From the NCBI RefSeq assembly GCF_003663945.1, contig NZ_RCCH01000004.1:1-64000 (forward strand): a DNA stretch of 64,000 nt, in the 5' to 3' direction. Positions 9,001 through 17,173 of this stretch are shown in pieces. Made by a program: the position numbers and the translations under genes. Within the stretch, counting starts at the first letter, position 1, and each line of letters starts with the position of its first letter. The stretch comes from Lacinutrix venerupis (lineage in GTDB: Bacteria > Bacteroidota > Bacteroidia > Flavobacteriales > Flavobacteriaceae). The notes under the pieces were generated by a model that was not told the DNA's origin, ran no database searches, and worked only from the letters and a program-made list of their open reading frames with translations.

Positions 9001-9985
9001 TCACTGCTAAATAACTATTATCATAAGCAGAATTACTATGTATAATTATTCCATCAGAATTTGTTTTTATCCAAGCTTCAATTGTAAAGTCTGTAACAGA
9101 GCCATAAGTATTTGTTAGTGATACTGAATCATCTATACCATCAAAATTTAAATGTGTTGCAGGACTTGGCTCATATAATGGAAGTGTAGTTTTAGAAACT
9201 CTATTATTGCTTAATTCTGCAATGTATAAATCGTTCCCTTTTAGTGCTACATCAATAGGGCCAAATACACTACCTGTTGCTATAGGAGTATTTGAAGGTG
9301 TAGTTGCAGTAACATCTATTACACCAATGCGATTTGCAGAATATTCTGCAACATATAGGTTATTACCATAAAATGCAATTCCTCTAGGGTTAGCTAAACC
9401 TGTAATTACTGTCGTTAATGCCGGTGTAGTTGTAACATCTATTTTAGATATTCGGCTAGCACCTAATTCTGAAACATAAAGATCATCTCCTTTAATTGCT
9501 AAACCATATGGATTTTGTAAACCACTAATATATGTTACAAAACCACCAGATGATAAATCTACTTGTATTATTTCTCCATAATTTGAATTTGTAAAATATA
9601 AATAACCATCGTGAACAACTGATCCATAAGAAGTTATAGGAGCAGAATTGCTAACATAAACATTTTGCAAACCTGTATAATTAACAACATTAGCTTTATC
9701 TACTATAATAGAGTTTTGATAGCCTAAATATAGATTATCTCCATCCATTGTTAAGGCTACAGGATTATCGTTTGTATAAGTAAGTACTCCTGTTATGCCG
9801 GTTCCAGATGTTGTAATATCTTTTATAGATATTCTTTTTATAGAACGCTCTGCTACATATAAATTATCTTCATGGAATGCCAAACTGTAAGGTTGGGAAA
9901 TTCCTGTTACAACAGGTGTTGTTTGTGCGTAAGAAAAATTAAGGCAAAATATTGCCCATAAAAAAAAGTAGAATTTTAATTTCAT
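6053..9985 (-). CDS. Modular secreted surface protein with NHL-like propeller, three LamG domains and T9SS sorting domain
   Basis: 1310 residues, probably exported by the Sec system and the type IX machinery and attached at the cell surface. Signal peptide ends at SYAQ (about 21). Residues 22-270 are NHL/SMP-30-like blades (GNDLYIAELSNNRVSK). Three LamG/ConA-like domains start near 280, 583 and 905 (LNFDGIDDS, LDFGGALDYV, LNFDGVDDYI), each ending in NWLAGSP. Two nearly identical Ig-like modules (GTGLMWYTTEIGG) lie between them, a third Ig-like domain near 1122-1215, and a type A sorting domain (IYPNPTNNLINI ... GMYLLKM) ends the protein. Likely adhesin or glycan binder; no catalytic motif seen. 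Duplications are visible at DNA level. Confidence 0.85.
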   Translation of the reverse strand: MKLKFYFFLWAIFCLNFSYAQTTPVVTGISQPYSLAFHEDNLYVAERSIKRISIKDITTSGTGITGVLTYTNDNPVALTMDGDNLYLGYQNSIIVDKANVVNYTGLQNVYVSNSAPITSYGSVVHDGYLYFTNSNYGEIIQVDLSSGGFVTYISGLQNPYGLAIKGDDLYVSELGASRISKIDVTTTPALTTVITGLANPRGIAFYGNNLYVAEYSANRIGVIDVTATTPSNTPIATGSVFGPIDVALKGNDLYIAELSNNRVSKTTLPLYEPSPATHLNFDGIDDSVSLTNTYGSVTDFTIEAWIKTNSDGIIIHSNSAYDNSYLAVTNGKLTYTTSRHGYGGHILTSNQNVNDDTWHHVAFSTSSINTNGQGSLYIDGVLDNSTSFAVYTVPMGSLTIGGVNTSYFSGSIDELRVWDVVRTAAEINNAKSSEIQCNEIGLIAYYQFNKGIDASENTNITSLTDITGNVNNGTLNNFALTGTTSNWLAGSPITTVSLPPDVVSPVEYMQDDTATPLTATTGANGTGLMWYTTEIGGMGDANAPTPDTSTVGSTSYWVASTNDNGCESERTEIVVTILQPATNLDFGGALDYVNCGNGASLQISGNAITLEAYVKFNSFAGAEWGGNIINKNGTGDYGYMLRAGGNGVVNFNLGNGTWNEVSSPQNTISLNTWYHIAGVYDGTTQKIYVDGIEVASNNLSINFVESGFNLNLGRDPQFTDRGVDASIDEVKIWNIARTEDQINASKNCELQGDEVGLAAYYKFNQGLDSADNSSETSLLDATSNGNNGTLTNFNLTGTTSNWLAGSPITTGLIIPSEATVTTPVIYNQGDTASQLTATTGANGTGLMWYTTEIGGTGDANAPTPDTSTLGSTSYWVSSTNDNGCESEREEIVVTINELIPATHLNFDGVDDYININIGEFTTSLYNYTHEFWFKTSSADGTIFNFSDTGLPNSGGFNKTIYLQNGNLVSYVYNNSEHYITSTTTYNDNNWHHVTEIANASERKLYVDGVLIGTDSNFSNQYFGYIVLGASNKTPGVYFNGDIDEVRIWNTALLIEDVNNRGNCELQNNETNLLAYYRFNQGNATVDNTSETTLVDSTSNTYNGTLNNFALTGTTSNWLAGSPLGAAPTITMQPQDQTISSGDSSVVFSVSASNATSYQWEFSNADEDIWTPLNDSLSDPDISGSTTNTLTISGQNLETITNLKFRVLVNGESTCYIISNEVTASETLSVSSFKEDDIKIYPNPTNNLINIATTLNSSLQLSIYDINGRVLLSKTCNQQINTIDISAFSNGMYLLKMKTDFGEVTKRIIKE
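7320..7504 (-). repeat. Direct repeat, Ig-like module copy within the surface-protein gene
   Basis: Nearly identical at DNA level to 8275-8458 (for example the run from GTGTCTGGTGTTGG through GCATTTGCATCTCCC). Encodes the linker module between LamG domains 2 and 3. A site for unequal recombination that could change domain number. Confidence 0.75.
8275..8458 (-). repeat. Direct repeat, Ig-like module copy within the surface-protein gene
   Basis: Partner of 7320-7504, between LamG domains 1 and 2. The similarity at synonymous sites points to recent duplication or gene conversion. A shorter related repeat (LamG tail, NWLAGSP) occurs three times, near 6620-6672, 7567-7623 and 8510-8572. Confidence 0.75.
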
Positions 9986-10015
9986 AAGATTTAGGTTTGG
10001 TTAGAATTAAGGCGC

Positions 10016-10045
10016 CAAATCTAAATTTTTACCTATAAAATACAA
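10016..10045 (-). promoter_or_regulatory. Promoter of the surface-protein gene
   Basis: Read on the minus strand: TTG (10045-10043), 19 bases, TAGATTTG (10023-10016), about 30 bases before the ATG at 9985. Excellent match to the Bacteroidota housekeeping promoter. Confidence 0.7.
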
Positions 10046-10084
10046 ATAAACAGGGACGAAATACAATATCTTGTATTTAAAAGG

Positions 10085-10753
10085 TTATTTTAATTGTTTA
10101 GCAAATGTTCGAGACAGTGGAACTTCTATATTATTTACTAAAACTGAATTTGAAGTAATTCTTTCTATTTTAGACTCATTAACTAAATAAGAACGGTGAG
10201 TTTTAATAAACATATTATCGGGAAGTTGCTCTGCAATAGTATTTAAAGATTGCCTAACAGTATATTTTTTAGAATTAGTATGAATATTAATGTAATTACC
10301 ATCTGCAACTATATAATTAATTGCATCGAACTCTAGTTTAACAGTATCATAACCATCTCTAAACTGCAACGTTTTAATTTGTTTTTTGTGTAATGCTAAA
10401 TTTATAGATGCTAAAAGATCAACTTTTTTTATTGGTTTGGTTAAATAGGCATCTGGATTTGTTTTTAAAGCTTCGCTCATTGATGCAAAATCGTATTGAC
10501 CAGTAATAAAAATAACAGTAGCATTTTTATTTTTTAATTTTGAAAGCTCGATACCTGTATTACCACTGTTTAAATTAATATCCATTAAAATAATTTCTGG
10601 TAAAAAAGATTCCATTAAACTTAAAGCTGTATTATAGTTGTTAGCAATTTTTATAGTTTTAAAATTCGATTCTTGTAAAATGTCCAAAATAAAATCTGCT
10701 ATTAAAATTTCGTCTTCTACAATTAGAATTTTTATCTTGTTTTGGTTAGTCAT
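10085..10753 (-). CDS. LytTR-family response regulator
   Basis: DNA-binding response regulator, 222 residues. The receiver domain has the acidic pocket IVEDE, the phospho-acceptor in ILMDINLNSG and the switch Lys in LTKPIKK. The C-terminal LytTR domain (about 125-222) contains VADGNYINIHT, KTHRSYLVN and VPLSRTF. I place the start at ATG 10753 (MTNQNK), where ATGACTAA overlaps the stop of the upstream kinase by eight bases; an ATG at 10783 in the same frame would add ten residues with no family support. Translational coupling to the kinase makes them a pair. Confidence 0.9.
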   Translation of the reverse strand: MTNQNKIKILIVEDEILIADFILDILQESNFKTIKIANNYNTALSLMESFLPEIILMDINLNSGNTGIELSKLKNKNATVIFITGQYDFASMSEALKTNPDAYLTKPIKKVDLLASINLALHKKQIKTLQFRDGYDTVKLEFDAINYIVADGNYINIHTNSKKYTVRQSLNTIAEQLPDNMFIKTHRSYLVNESKIERITSNSVLVNNIEVPLSRTFAKQLK

Positions 10754-12446
10754 TTTTAAGGTGTTTTTCAAGTACAAATACAAAACCTTCTGTGGTATTA
10801 ATTTTATACTCTGCTTTTAATTGCCTACAGAGTTTATTTATTAATTTAGGTTGTACTATTTTGCCGGTATTAGCTTTTCCGTTATCAGAATATTTAAGAA
10901 CCAAAATATCTTGTTCTTGATATAATTCAAAATTTATTTCTTTATAATCCTCTTTTAAAAAAGCATGCTTTATAGAATTGATAAATAACTCTGTAAGTAG
11001 TAACCCAAAATACATAGCAATATCATTAGGAATTTCAACTGGTTCACAGTTAAAATTTATAGTTATATGGTTAGCTTTAAAAACATCAAAAAAACTAACT
11101 TTTACATCTTCAAGGTAGTTTTGAGCATTAATTTTCTTTTTGTCTGTATTTTTATAAAGATGTTTATGTAGAGTTGAAATGGCTTCTACTTTGGTTAAAA
11201 TATTTTTTAATTCGAAACCATTAGTGCCTTCTATTTTTTTTAATTGATCTGCTATAAGAATAATTACCAGCTGTAAGTTATTATTAATACGATGATTGGC
11301 CTCACTTAACAAAAATTCATTTTCGTATGATAATGCTTGTAATCGCTTATTACTGTGTTTTTCTTTTTTAAAAAAATAAGCTATTAAAATTGTAATAAGT
11401 GTAGCTGCTAATAACAATCCAATACTTACATATAACTTGATTTTGTTAGATGCTAAAGCTTTATTTTTATTATCCAGTTCAAGTGTATTTATTTTAATTT
11501 GATTTTCTTTATCTGCTAATTTATATTTCGCTTCTAAATTAAATAATAATTCTTCTTTTTTTATTTCGTTATACTTAGTAGTAAGTTCTAATCTATATTT
11601 TAAGTATTCGTATGCTTTTTCTGTATTTTTTAATCTAAAATATAGGTTTTGAATATTCTCATTAAAAATTATCTCGTTATATAATAGATTATTTTTTTTT
11701 GAAAAATTAGCAGCATGTAAAGCTGTGTTTAATGCTTTTTCTAATTGATTGCTTCTTGCTAATGCCATGATATAACTTATATATGCATCAGCTTCTTGTT
11801 GTTGCATATTATTGCTTTTTGCAAATTCAATTATTTCTTCTATATATCGTATTGATGTTTTATAGTCTTTTTTACGTTCGTAAACGCCTGCAATCTCCAA
11901 TAACGAATAAAACTCGTTATCTTTATCTTTTACTTTTTTGGCTAAATCAAGTGATTTATTAGCATAAAAAAGTGTAGAATCATTGTTTTGATAACGTTCG
12001 GTAAATAAGGCTGCTTTTCGGTTGTAGTATTTTACTAGATATTTGTCATTAATTTTATAAGACTTTAAAATTTTTCTAGCCTTATCCAATTCGGTTTCAA
12101 ACTCAGTCTCTAAAGATCTTTTTCTAAAAAATTCTCCAAGTTTTACATGGTATAAAAACTCTAATTTTTTGTTTTCTAAATTTTTAATCTTTTCAAAGGC
12201 ATTTATAAAAAAATTATTAGCCTGGTTATAATTTAGCTTAAGTTTGTATACTTCTGCAAGTCCTAGTAATAAGAATATTTCTTGTTCTTTTGTTTTAGGT
12301 TTAAGTAAATGCTTATTGTAATAATTAATTGCTTCGTCCAACTTATTTTCTTGAACCAAATTTTCTCCAAAATTTATAATACTATCATTTTGAGATAGTA
12401 ATACTTGAAAACATAAGAATGAAATAAAAAACAAAAAATACTTCAT
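10746..12446 (-). CDS. TPR-containing sensor histidine kinase, HisKA_2 type
   Basis: 566 residues. Signal peptide MKYFLFFISFLCFQVLLS, then periplasmic TPR-like helices from about 25 to 310, a coiled stretch, one transmembrane segment near 340-361, a HisKA_2 dimerisation helix with the phospho-acceptor in EANHRINNNLQL (His near 386) and a shortened HATPase domain (FGLLLTELFINSIKHAF as N-box; YSDNGKA as G1). It signals to the LytTR regulator that overlaps its stop. It begins one base after the stop of the upstream secreted protein, so all three genes probably form one operon. The signal sensed is unknown. Confidence 0.88.
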   Translation of the reverse strand: MKYFLFFISFLCFQVLLSQNDSIINFGENLVQENKLDEAINYYNKHLLKPKTKEQEIFLLLGLAEVYKLKLNYNQANNFFINAFEKIKNLENKKLEFLYHVKLGEFFRKRSLETEFETELDKARKILKSYKINDKYLVKYYNRKAALFTERYQNNDSTLFYANKSLDLAKKVKDKDNEFYSLLEIAGVYERKKDYKTSIRYIEEIIEFAKSNNMQQQEADAYISYIMALARSNQLEKALNTALHAANFSKKNNLLYNEIIFNENIQNLYFRLKNTEKAYEYLKYRLELTTKYNEIKKEELLFNLEAKYKLADKENQIKINTLELDNKNKALASNKIKLYVSIGLLLAATLITILIAYFFKKEKHSNKRLQALSYENEFLLSEANHRINNNLQLVIILIADQLKKIEGTNGFELKNILTKVEAISTLHKHLYKNTDKKKINAQNYLEDVKVSFFDVFKANHITINFNCEPVEIPNDIAMYFGLLLTELFINSIKHAFLKEDYKEINFELYQEQDILVLKYSDNGKANTGKIVQPKLINKLCRQLKAEYKINTTEGFVFVLEKHLKND

Positions 12447-12447
12447 A

Positions 12448-13704
12448 CTAAGTTTTCTGTTTCTTCTTTTTTGCTGCAGGAAATAATACGTTATTTAAAA
12501 TTAAACGATAGCCTGGAGATGTTGGATGCAGATCTAATTCGGTTTTTGGGTCGCCAACTTTATGTGTGTAGTCTTCTGGATCGTGACCGCCATAAAAGGT
12601 AAAAAAGCCTTTTCCTTTTATGCCATGTATATATTTTGCTTCTCCATTGGTTCTATTTTCTCCCATTACTAATACGTTACTTTTAATTTCTTCACGTGTA
12701 AATGAGGTGGTTTGACCCATAAATCCTTTTACTAATGCAGTATGATTTTGACACAACATAGTTGGAATTGGATCCCATTTTGCAGAAAAATCCATCAATG
12801 AAAAATAATCTGTTTGTTTTGGTATTTTACGTTTTCTTGTCATGTCTATACTAGAAAACTCATATACCATTGGGCTTCTTTCTAGTGTGTAGTCTTTAAA
12901 TGCAAAGGTTTTATTGTAATCTATTTTAGATTGATAATTTGCATCACTTGCATCACCGTCAAACATGGGTTCGCAAATATCTACATGTTCTGCAGATAGT
13001 GCTATATCAAAACTGTCTGTTGCACTACACATAGCAAACATAAAACCACCACCTACTACATAATCTCGTATTTTAAGAGCAACATCTCTTTTAGCTTCGG
13101 ATACTTTATTGTAACCCAATTTTGTTGCTAATGCTTCGGCTTCTTTTTTTTCTTCTATATACCATGCTGCAGTTCTATAGCGTGCGTAAAATTTACCAAA
13201 TTGTCCTGTAAAATCTTCATGATGCAAGTGTAACCAATCGTATAAAACGAGTTCATCTTTTAATACTTGTTCATCGTAAATAGTTTCGTAAGGAATTTCT
13301 GCATAGGTTAAAACCATTGTTACTGCATCATCCCAAGGCAGCTTACCTTTTGGTGTATAAACAGCGATTTTTGGTGCTTTTTCTAAAACTACAGCTTCCA
13401 TATTTTTACTTGGGCTGCTAATATCTTGTAGAATACTTTCAACTCTATCGTTGCTTAAAATCTCGAAACTAACACCTCTAATTTTACATTCTTTCTGTAT
13501 TTCATCTGTATCGGGTAATAGAAAAGATCCTCCTCTATAGTTTAATAACCATTTAACTTTAATGCTTTTGGCGAGTGTCCAATAAGTAATTCCGTAAGCT
13601 TTTAAATGGTTTTCCTGAGTTTCGGCATCCATAGGAACCAAAATATATGAAGCATAACTTTGAGTAGTTAATAGGAAAATGAATATATATAGTATTTTTC
13701 TCAT
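12448..13704 (-). CDS. Conserved secreted protein, family often labelled 'asparagine synthetase B'
   Basis: 418 residues with signal peptide MRKILYIFIFLLTTQSYAS from ATG 13704; the frame is open upstream to 13767, but that would bury the signal peptide. From memory, homologues in Flavobacteria carry the name asparagine synthetase B. I see neither an N-terminal catalytic Cys nor an SGGxDS ATP motif, so that activity is unlikely. Visible blocks are YGITYWTLAKSIKVKWLLNY, APKIAVYTPKGKLPWDDAV, GGGFMFAMCSATDSFDIAL and FFTFYGGHDPEDYTH near the end, which suggest a Rossmann or glutaminase-like fold outside the cytoplasm. Real function unknown. One base before the TPR kinase, hence probably co-expressed. 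Confidence 0.7.
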   Translation of the reverse strand: MRKILYIFIFLLTTQSYASYILVPMDAETQENHLKAYGITYWTLAKSIKVKWLLNYRGGSFLLPDTDEIQKECKIRGVSFEILSNDRVESILQDISSPSKNMEAVVLEKAPKIAVYTPKGKLPWDDAVTMVLTYAEIPYETIYDEQVLKDELVLYDWLHLHHEDFTGQFGKFYARYRTAAWYIEEKKEAEALATKLGYNKVSEAKRDVALKIRDYVVGGGFMFAMCSATDSFDIALSAEHVDICEPMFDGDASDANYQSKIDYNKTFAFKDYTLERSPMVYEFSSIDMTRKRKIPKQTDYFSLMDFSAKWDPIPTMLCQNHTALVKGFMGQTTSFTREEIKSNVLVMGENRTNGEAKYIHGIKGKGFFTFYGGHDPEDYTHKVGDPKTELDLHPTSPGYRLILNNVLFPAAKKKKQKT

Positions 13705-13813
13705 TGTTTTATTATAGAAAATTTCAATAAAAACTATTTTAAGATAGCCTTGTTGAAATATAATCAAAAAATATTCCTTTTTTAAAAACCTAAGCTACTT
13801 TAACAAGTGTAAT

Positions 13814-14842
13814 TTAAGCAGAAATAAGCTTTGCAATACCTCTTGTACTAGGAAATTGCTCAAAAATAATTTTTAGAAATACAGTAATAGGAATTGCCAT
13901 AATTAAACCTGGTACTCCCCATATAAATCCCCAAAACATTAATGCAACAAGTACTGTAATAACGTTTATAGAAAAGGATTTTCCCATAAATATTGGTTCT
14001 AAAATACTACCATAGAGTACTTGTGTTCCCGCAATGGCTATTATAAAGAATAGTAATGTACTTGATGCTTCTAATTCTACAAATGCAAAAATTGACAATA
14101 AAATTACGGTTACAAAAGAACCTACCATTTGCACAAAATTGATTAAGAATGCAAATAATCCCCAAAAAATTGGAAAACTAACATCGAAAAAATAACATGC
14201 TAAACCTGTAAATACACCTGTTAGAAAGCTAACTAATACTTTTACTTTAATAAACTTTATTAAATCGTTTTCTATTTTAATAAATGTTTTAATAGACTGA
14301 TGTCTTTTTCTTAAAATAGTTTTATTTAAAAGATTTTCAATATTTATAGATTCTGCTAACCAAAGAACAACGAAAAAAACAGTCATTAATAGTGCTGTTA
14401 AAAACTTGCTCACTACACTTAAAGTATTCCCGAAATTTTTAAAAACAGTTTCTTTATTTAAAAATCTCGATAATTTTGCGTTGTCTTCTTTAACTGCATT
14501 GGCACCAAAAACAGATTCTACTTCGTAAACTAGATCATTTATTTTTGTTTCGGCTTTTAAAAAAAATGATGAATCACTTTCTATTATTTGTTTACTTGAT
14601 AATTTTACTAATTCTATTCCTAATTTAACGCCAAGTGTAATTATTAATAAAACAATACAAATACTTATAATTTTATGTATTCCTCTTCGCTTTAAAAAAC
14701 GCATTAGTGGCAAAAACAATAATGCTATAAACATTGAAAAGATAAGAGGTATAAATATAAAAGATAGTATTTTAAGTAAATAAAATATTATAGGTATTAC
14801 TATAATTAAAAGTAAATAATTTGTTGTACGTATTTTATCCAT
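13814..14842 (-). CDS. AI-2E family (PerM-like) transporter
   Basis: 342-residue inner-membrane protein with about eight hydrophobic segments: a pair at 8-45, one at 60-82, a soluble stretch rich in charged residues (85-145), one at 145-167, then a dense set from 200 to 330 containing the family-typical FWGLFAFLINFVQMVGSFV and GSILEPIFMGKSFSIN. Members are proposed to export autoinducer-2 or to act as ion antiporters; the substrate here is unknown. Single gene between the sensor operon and a lipoprotein gene, all on the minus strand. Confidence 0.85.
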   Translation of the reverse strand: MDKIRTTNYLLLIIVIPIIFYLLKILSFIFIPLIFSMFIALLFLPLMRFLKRRGIHKIISICIVLLIITLGVKLGIELVKLSSKQIIESDSSFFLKAETKINDLVYEVESVFGANAVKEDNAKLSRFLNKETVFKNFGNTLSVVSKFLTALLMTVFFVVLWLAESINIENLLNKTILRKRHQSIKTFIKIENDLIKFIKVKVLVSFLTGVFTGLACYFFDVSFPIFWGLFAFLINFVQMVGSFVTVILLSIFAFVELEASSTLLFFIIAIAGTQVLYGSILEPIFMGKSFSINVITVLVALMFWGFIWGVPGLIMAIPITVFLKIIFEQFPSTRGIAKLISA

Positions 14843-14912
14843 TAGGATTACACTTATTTTTATGTAAAGATAATTTAATGAAGACTTTTATTATGAAATT
14901 TTAACAGAGTAT

Positions 14913-15461
14913 TTAATCTTTATTTAAAATTAATTTAGCTGCTTCCCAAACTGCTTCTTTAGGGTATTCACCATAATTACTTATAAAGTTGCCATTTGGA
15001 GATACAACCACAAAATTAGAACAATAGTTTTGCTCTTTAAAAAATGAATACTCAATTGTACTGTCTGGATCTTTATAATAATTTACAATTCCTTTAAATT
15101 TATTAATTCCAATAGTATCTTTATAAATATAAACTGGCTTAACCTCTGCTATTTTATTTAATTTACTGTGCAGTTGCTTAATCCATAATCTCCTTTTATT
15201 TCTTCTATCATAACTATCTTTATAGGAGTTACAATGGTTTTCGCCTAAGTGATAAATAATTACTAACGGCTTATTGGTCTCTATATTTTCTTTAGTATTT
15301 TCTTTTAATATTGAATATAAAGAGTCTACATTTTCTATAATACCAGTCTGAGAATATTTGTATTTAGATTCTTCTTTAGTAGTAGATACTAAAGTATTTT
15401 CTTTAATAGATGAGCAAGATAAAATCATGCATAAGCATAAATAAAAAAGAAGTTTATTCAT
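14913..15461 (-). CDS. Lipoprotein of unknown function
   Basis: 182 residues with a lipoprotein signal MNKLLFYLCLCMILSC (Cys16). The mature part has a beta-alpha pattern (KPLVIIYHLGENHCNSYKD, VKPVYIYKDT, NFVVVSPNGNFISNYGEYP) that faintly recalls a thioredoxin-like fold, but there is no CxxC pair, only Cys in NHCNSY and NYCSNF. I do not recognise the family. It starts 8 bases after the dnaB stop and is probably co-transcribed with it. Confidence 0.7.
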   Translation of the reverse strand: MNKLLFYLCLCMILSCSSIKENTLVSTTKEESKYKYSQTGIIENVDSLYSILKENTKENIETNKPLVIIYHLGENHCNSYKDSYDRRNKRRLWIKQLHSKLNKIAEVKPVYIYKDTIGINKFKGIVNYYKDPDSTIEYSFFKEQNYCSNFVVVSPNGNFISNYGEYPKEAVWEAAKLILNKD

Positions 15462-15469
15462 TTAAAAAA

Positions 15470-17005
15470 TTAAAATGGTACTTCATCATCTGGTGCGCCA
15501 AAAGCATCTTCTGGTGAGGCTGTAAAATTACCAGAATTAAACGTATTATCGTTTGCTGCTTCATTCATTTTACTATGAAATTCTTGTCCAGAGGTAAAAG
15601 GTGTATCAAAATCATCAAGATTATCAAATTTACCTAAGCTACCAATAAACTTTAATCGAATATTTTCTAGACCACCATTTCTATGTTTTGCGACAATAAA
15701 TTCTCCTTGACCTGCTGTTGGAGATTGTTCGTCATCATCCCATTCGTCAATTTTATAATATTCTGGTCTATAAATAAACGATACAATATCGGCATCTTGC
15801 TCAATGGCTCCAGATTCACGTAAATCTGATAGTAAAGGTCTTTTGCTTCCTCCACGAGTTTCTACCGCACGAGATAATTGAGAAAGTGCAATTACCGGCA
15901 CTTCTAATTCTTTGGCTAATGCTTTTAAGTTCCTTGAAATAGTAGATATTTCTTGTTCACGATTACCTCCATTACCTGCAGCTGTCATAAGCTGTAAATA
16001 ATCAATCATGATCATTTTTATACCATGCTGAGAGGCTAAACGTCTTGCTTTTGCACGTAAATCGAAAATAGAAAGCGATGGCGTATCATCAATAAATAAA
16101 GGTGCTTTTTCTAATGCTTTAACTTTAACGTTAAGTTGTTCCCATTCGTGTTTTTCTAATTTTCCTGTTCTAAGTTTTTCGGAAGATAAACCAGTTTCAC
16201 TAGAAATTAAACGTGTAATTAATTGTACAGAAGCCATCTCTAAAGAGAAAAAAGCTACAGGAACATTAGAGTTTACAGCCATATTTCTAGCCATAGTAAG
16301 TGTAAATGCTGTTTTACCCATACCAGGACGAGCGGCAACAATAATTAAATCACTAGGTTGCCATCCAGATGTTAATTTATCTAATTTATCGAATCCAGAT
16401 GGAATACCACTCATCCCATCTTTTTTAGAAATTTCTTCAATTTTCTTTTTGGCTTGTATTACTAAGTCTTGTGCTGTTTCACTAGATTTTTTAATGTTTC
16501 CTTGAGTTACTTCATAAAGTTTAGATTCTGCAGTATCAAGTAAATCGAAAACATCCTGTGTCTCATCGTAAGCTGTTTCAATAATTTCACTTGAAATTTT
16601 AATTAAACTACGCTGAATATATTTTTGTAATATAATACGTGCATGAAATTCTATATGGGCAGAAGATGATACTTTTTGGGTTAAAGAAATAAGGTAAAAA
16701 TCACCTCCAATTAAGTCTAACTTCGCATTTGTTTTTAATTGCGTAGAAACGGTTAATAAGTCGATAGGTTGACTTTCTTGAAACAGCATAAAAATGGCTT
16801 CAAAAATATGTTGATGCGCTTCTTTATAAAAAGCATCTGGGCTTAAAATATCAATTACTTCATCGACACCTTTTTTATCAATCATCATTGCACCAAGTAC
16901 AACCTCTTCTAAATCAATAGCTTGTGGCGGTATTTTTCCTTTTTCAAGGGAGATAATGGTGCTTTTATCTACTTTATATCCAGATATGTTTTGTGGTTGC
17001 TTCAT
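15470..17005 (-). CDS. dnaB: Replicative DNA helicase DnaB
   Basis: Hexameric fork helicase. The start is ATG 17005 (MKQPQNISGYKVDKS); the same frame runs to 17059, but the extra 18 residues look like a hydrophobic leader and do not belong to DnaB. N-terminal primase-interacting domain from PPQAIDLEEVVLGAMM, linker, then the RecA-like domain with Walker A AARPGMGKTAF, Walker B MIMIDYLQLM, and SQLSRAVE and RPLLSDLRESGAIEQDAD motifs. 511 residues is normal and no intein interrupts the motifs. Low-complexity C-terminus resembling relatives. Confidence 0.96.
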   Translation of the reverse strand: MKQPQNISGYKVDKSTIISLEKGKIPPQAIDLEEVVLGAMMIDKKGVDEVIDILSPDAFYKEAHQHIFEAIFMLFQESQPIDLLTVSTQLKTNAKLDLIGGDFYLISLTQKVSSSAHIEFHARIILQKYIQRSLIKISSEIIETAYDETQDVFDLLDTAESKLYEVTQGNIKKSSETAQDLVIQAKKKIEEISKKDGMSGIPSGFDKLDKLTSGWQPSDLIIVAARPGMGKTAFTLTMARNMAVNSNVPVAFFSLEMASVQLITRLISSETGLSSEKLRTGKLEKHEWEQLNVKVKALEKAPLFIDDTPSLSIFDLRAKARRLASQHGIKMIMIDYLQLMTAAGNGGNREQEISTISRNLKALAKELEVPVIALSQLSRAVETRGGSKRPLLSDLRESGAIEQDADIVSFIYRPEYYKIDEWDDDEQSPTAGQGEFIVAKHRNGGLENIRLKFIGSLGKFDNLDDFDTPFTSGQEFHSKMNEAANDNTFNSGNFTASPEDAFGAPDDEVPF

Positions 17006-17118
17006 GTTAAGCGAAAGTAAAACAATTGTTAAGAGTATGAGTGTTTTGAGCTTACTCAATCTTCACACTTCATCAACAATTGAACTGTTAATAAGTCAAT
17101 TATATTGTTAATAAGCAT

Positions 17119-17153
17119 AAAAAAATCTGAAAGCGCAACTTTCAGATTTTTTT
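17119..17153 (-). terminator. Terminator downstream of accA
   Basis: AAAAAAATCTGAAAG / CTTTCAGATTTTTTT with a five-base loop, 21 bases after the accA stop on the minus strand. Nearly symmetrical A and T tracts. Confidence 0.85.
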
Positions 17154-17173
17154 ATTTATTGTATTTATTGTTG

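Noticed and set aside
15470-17005. Intein in dnaB
   Set aside because: The helicase motifs are uninterrupted and the protein has normal length.
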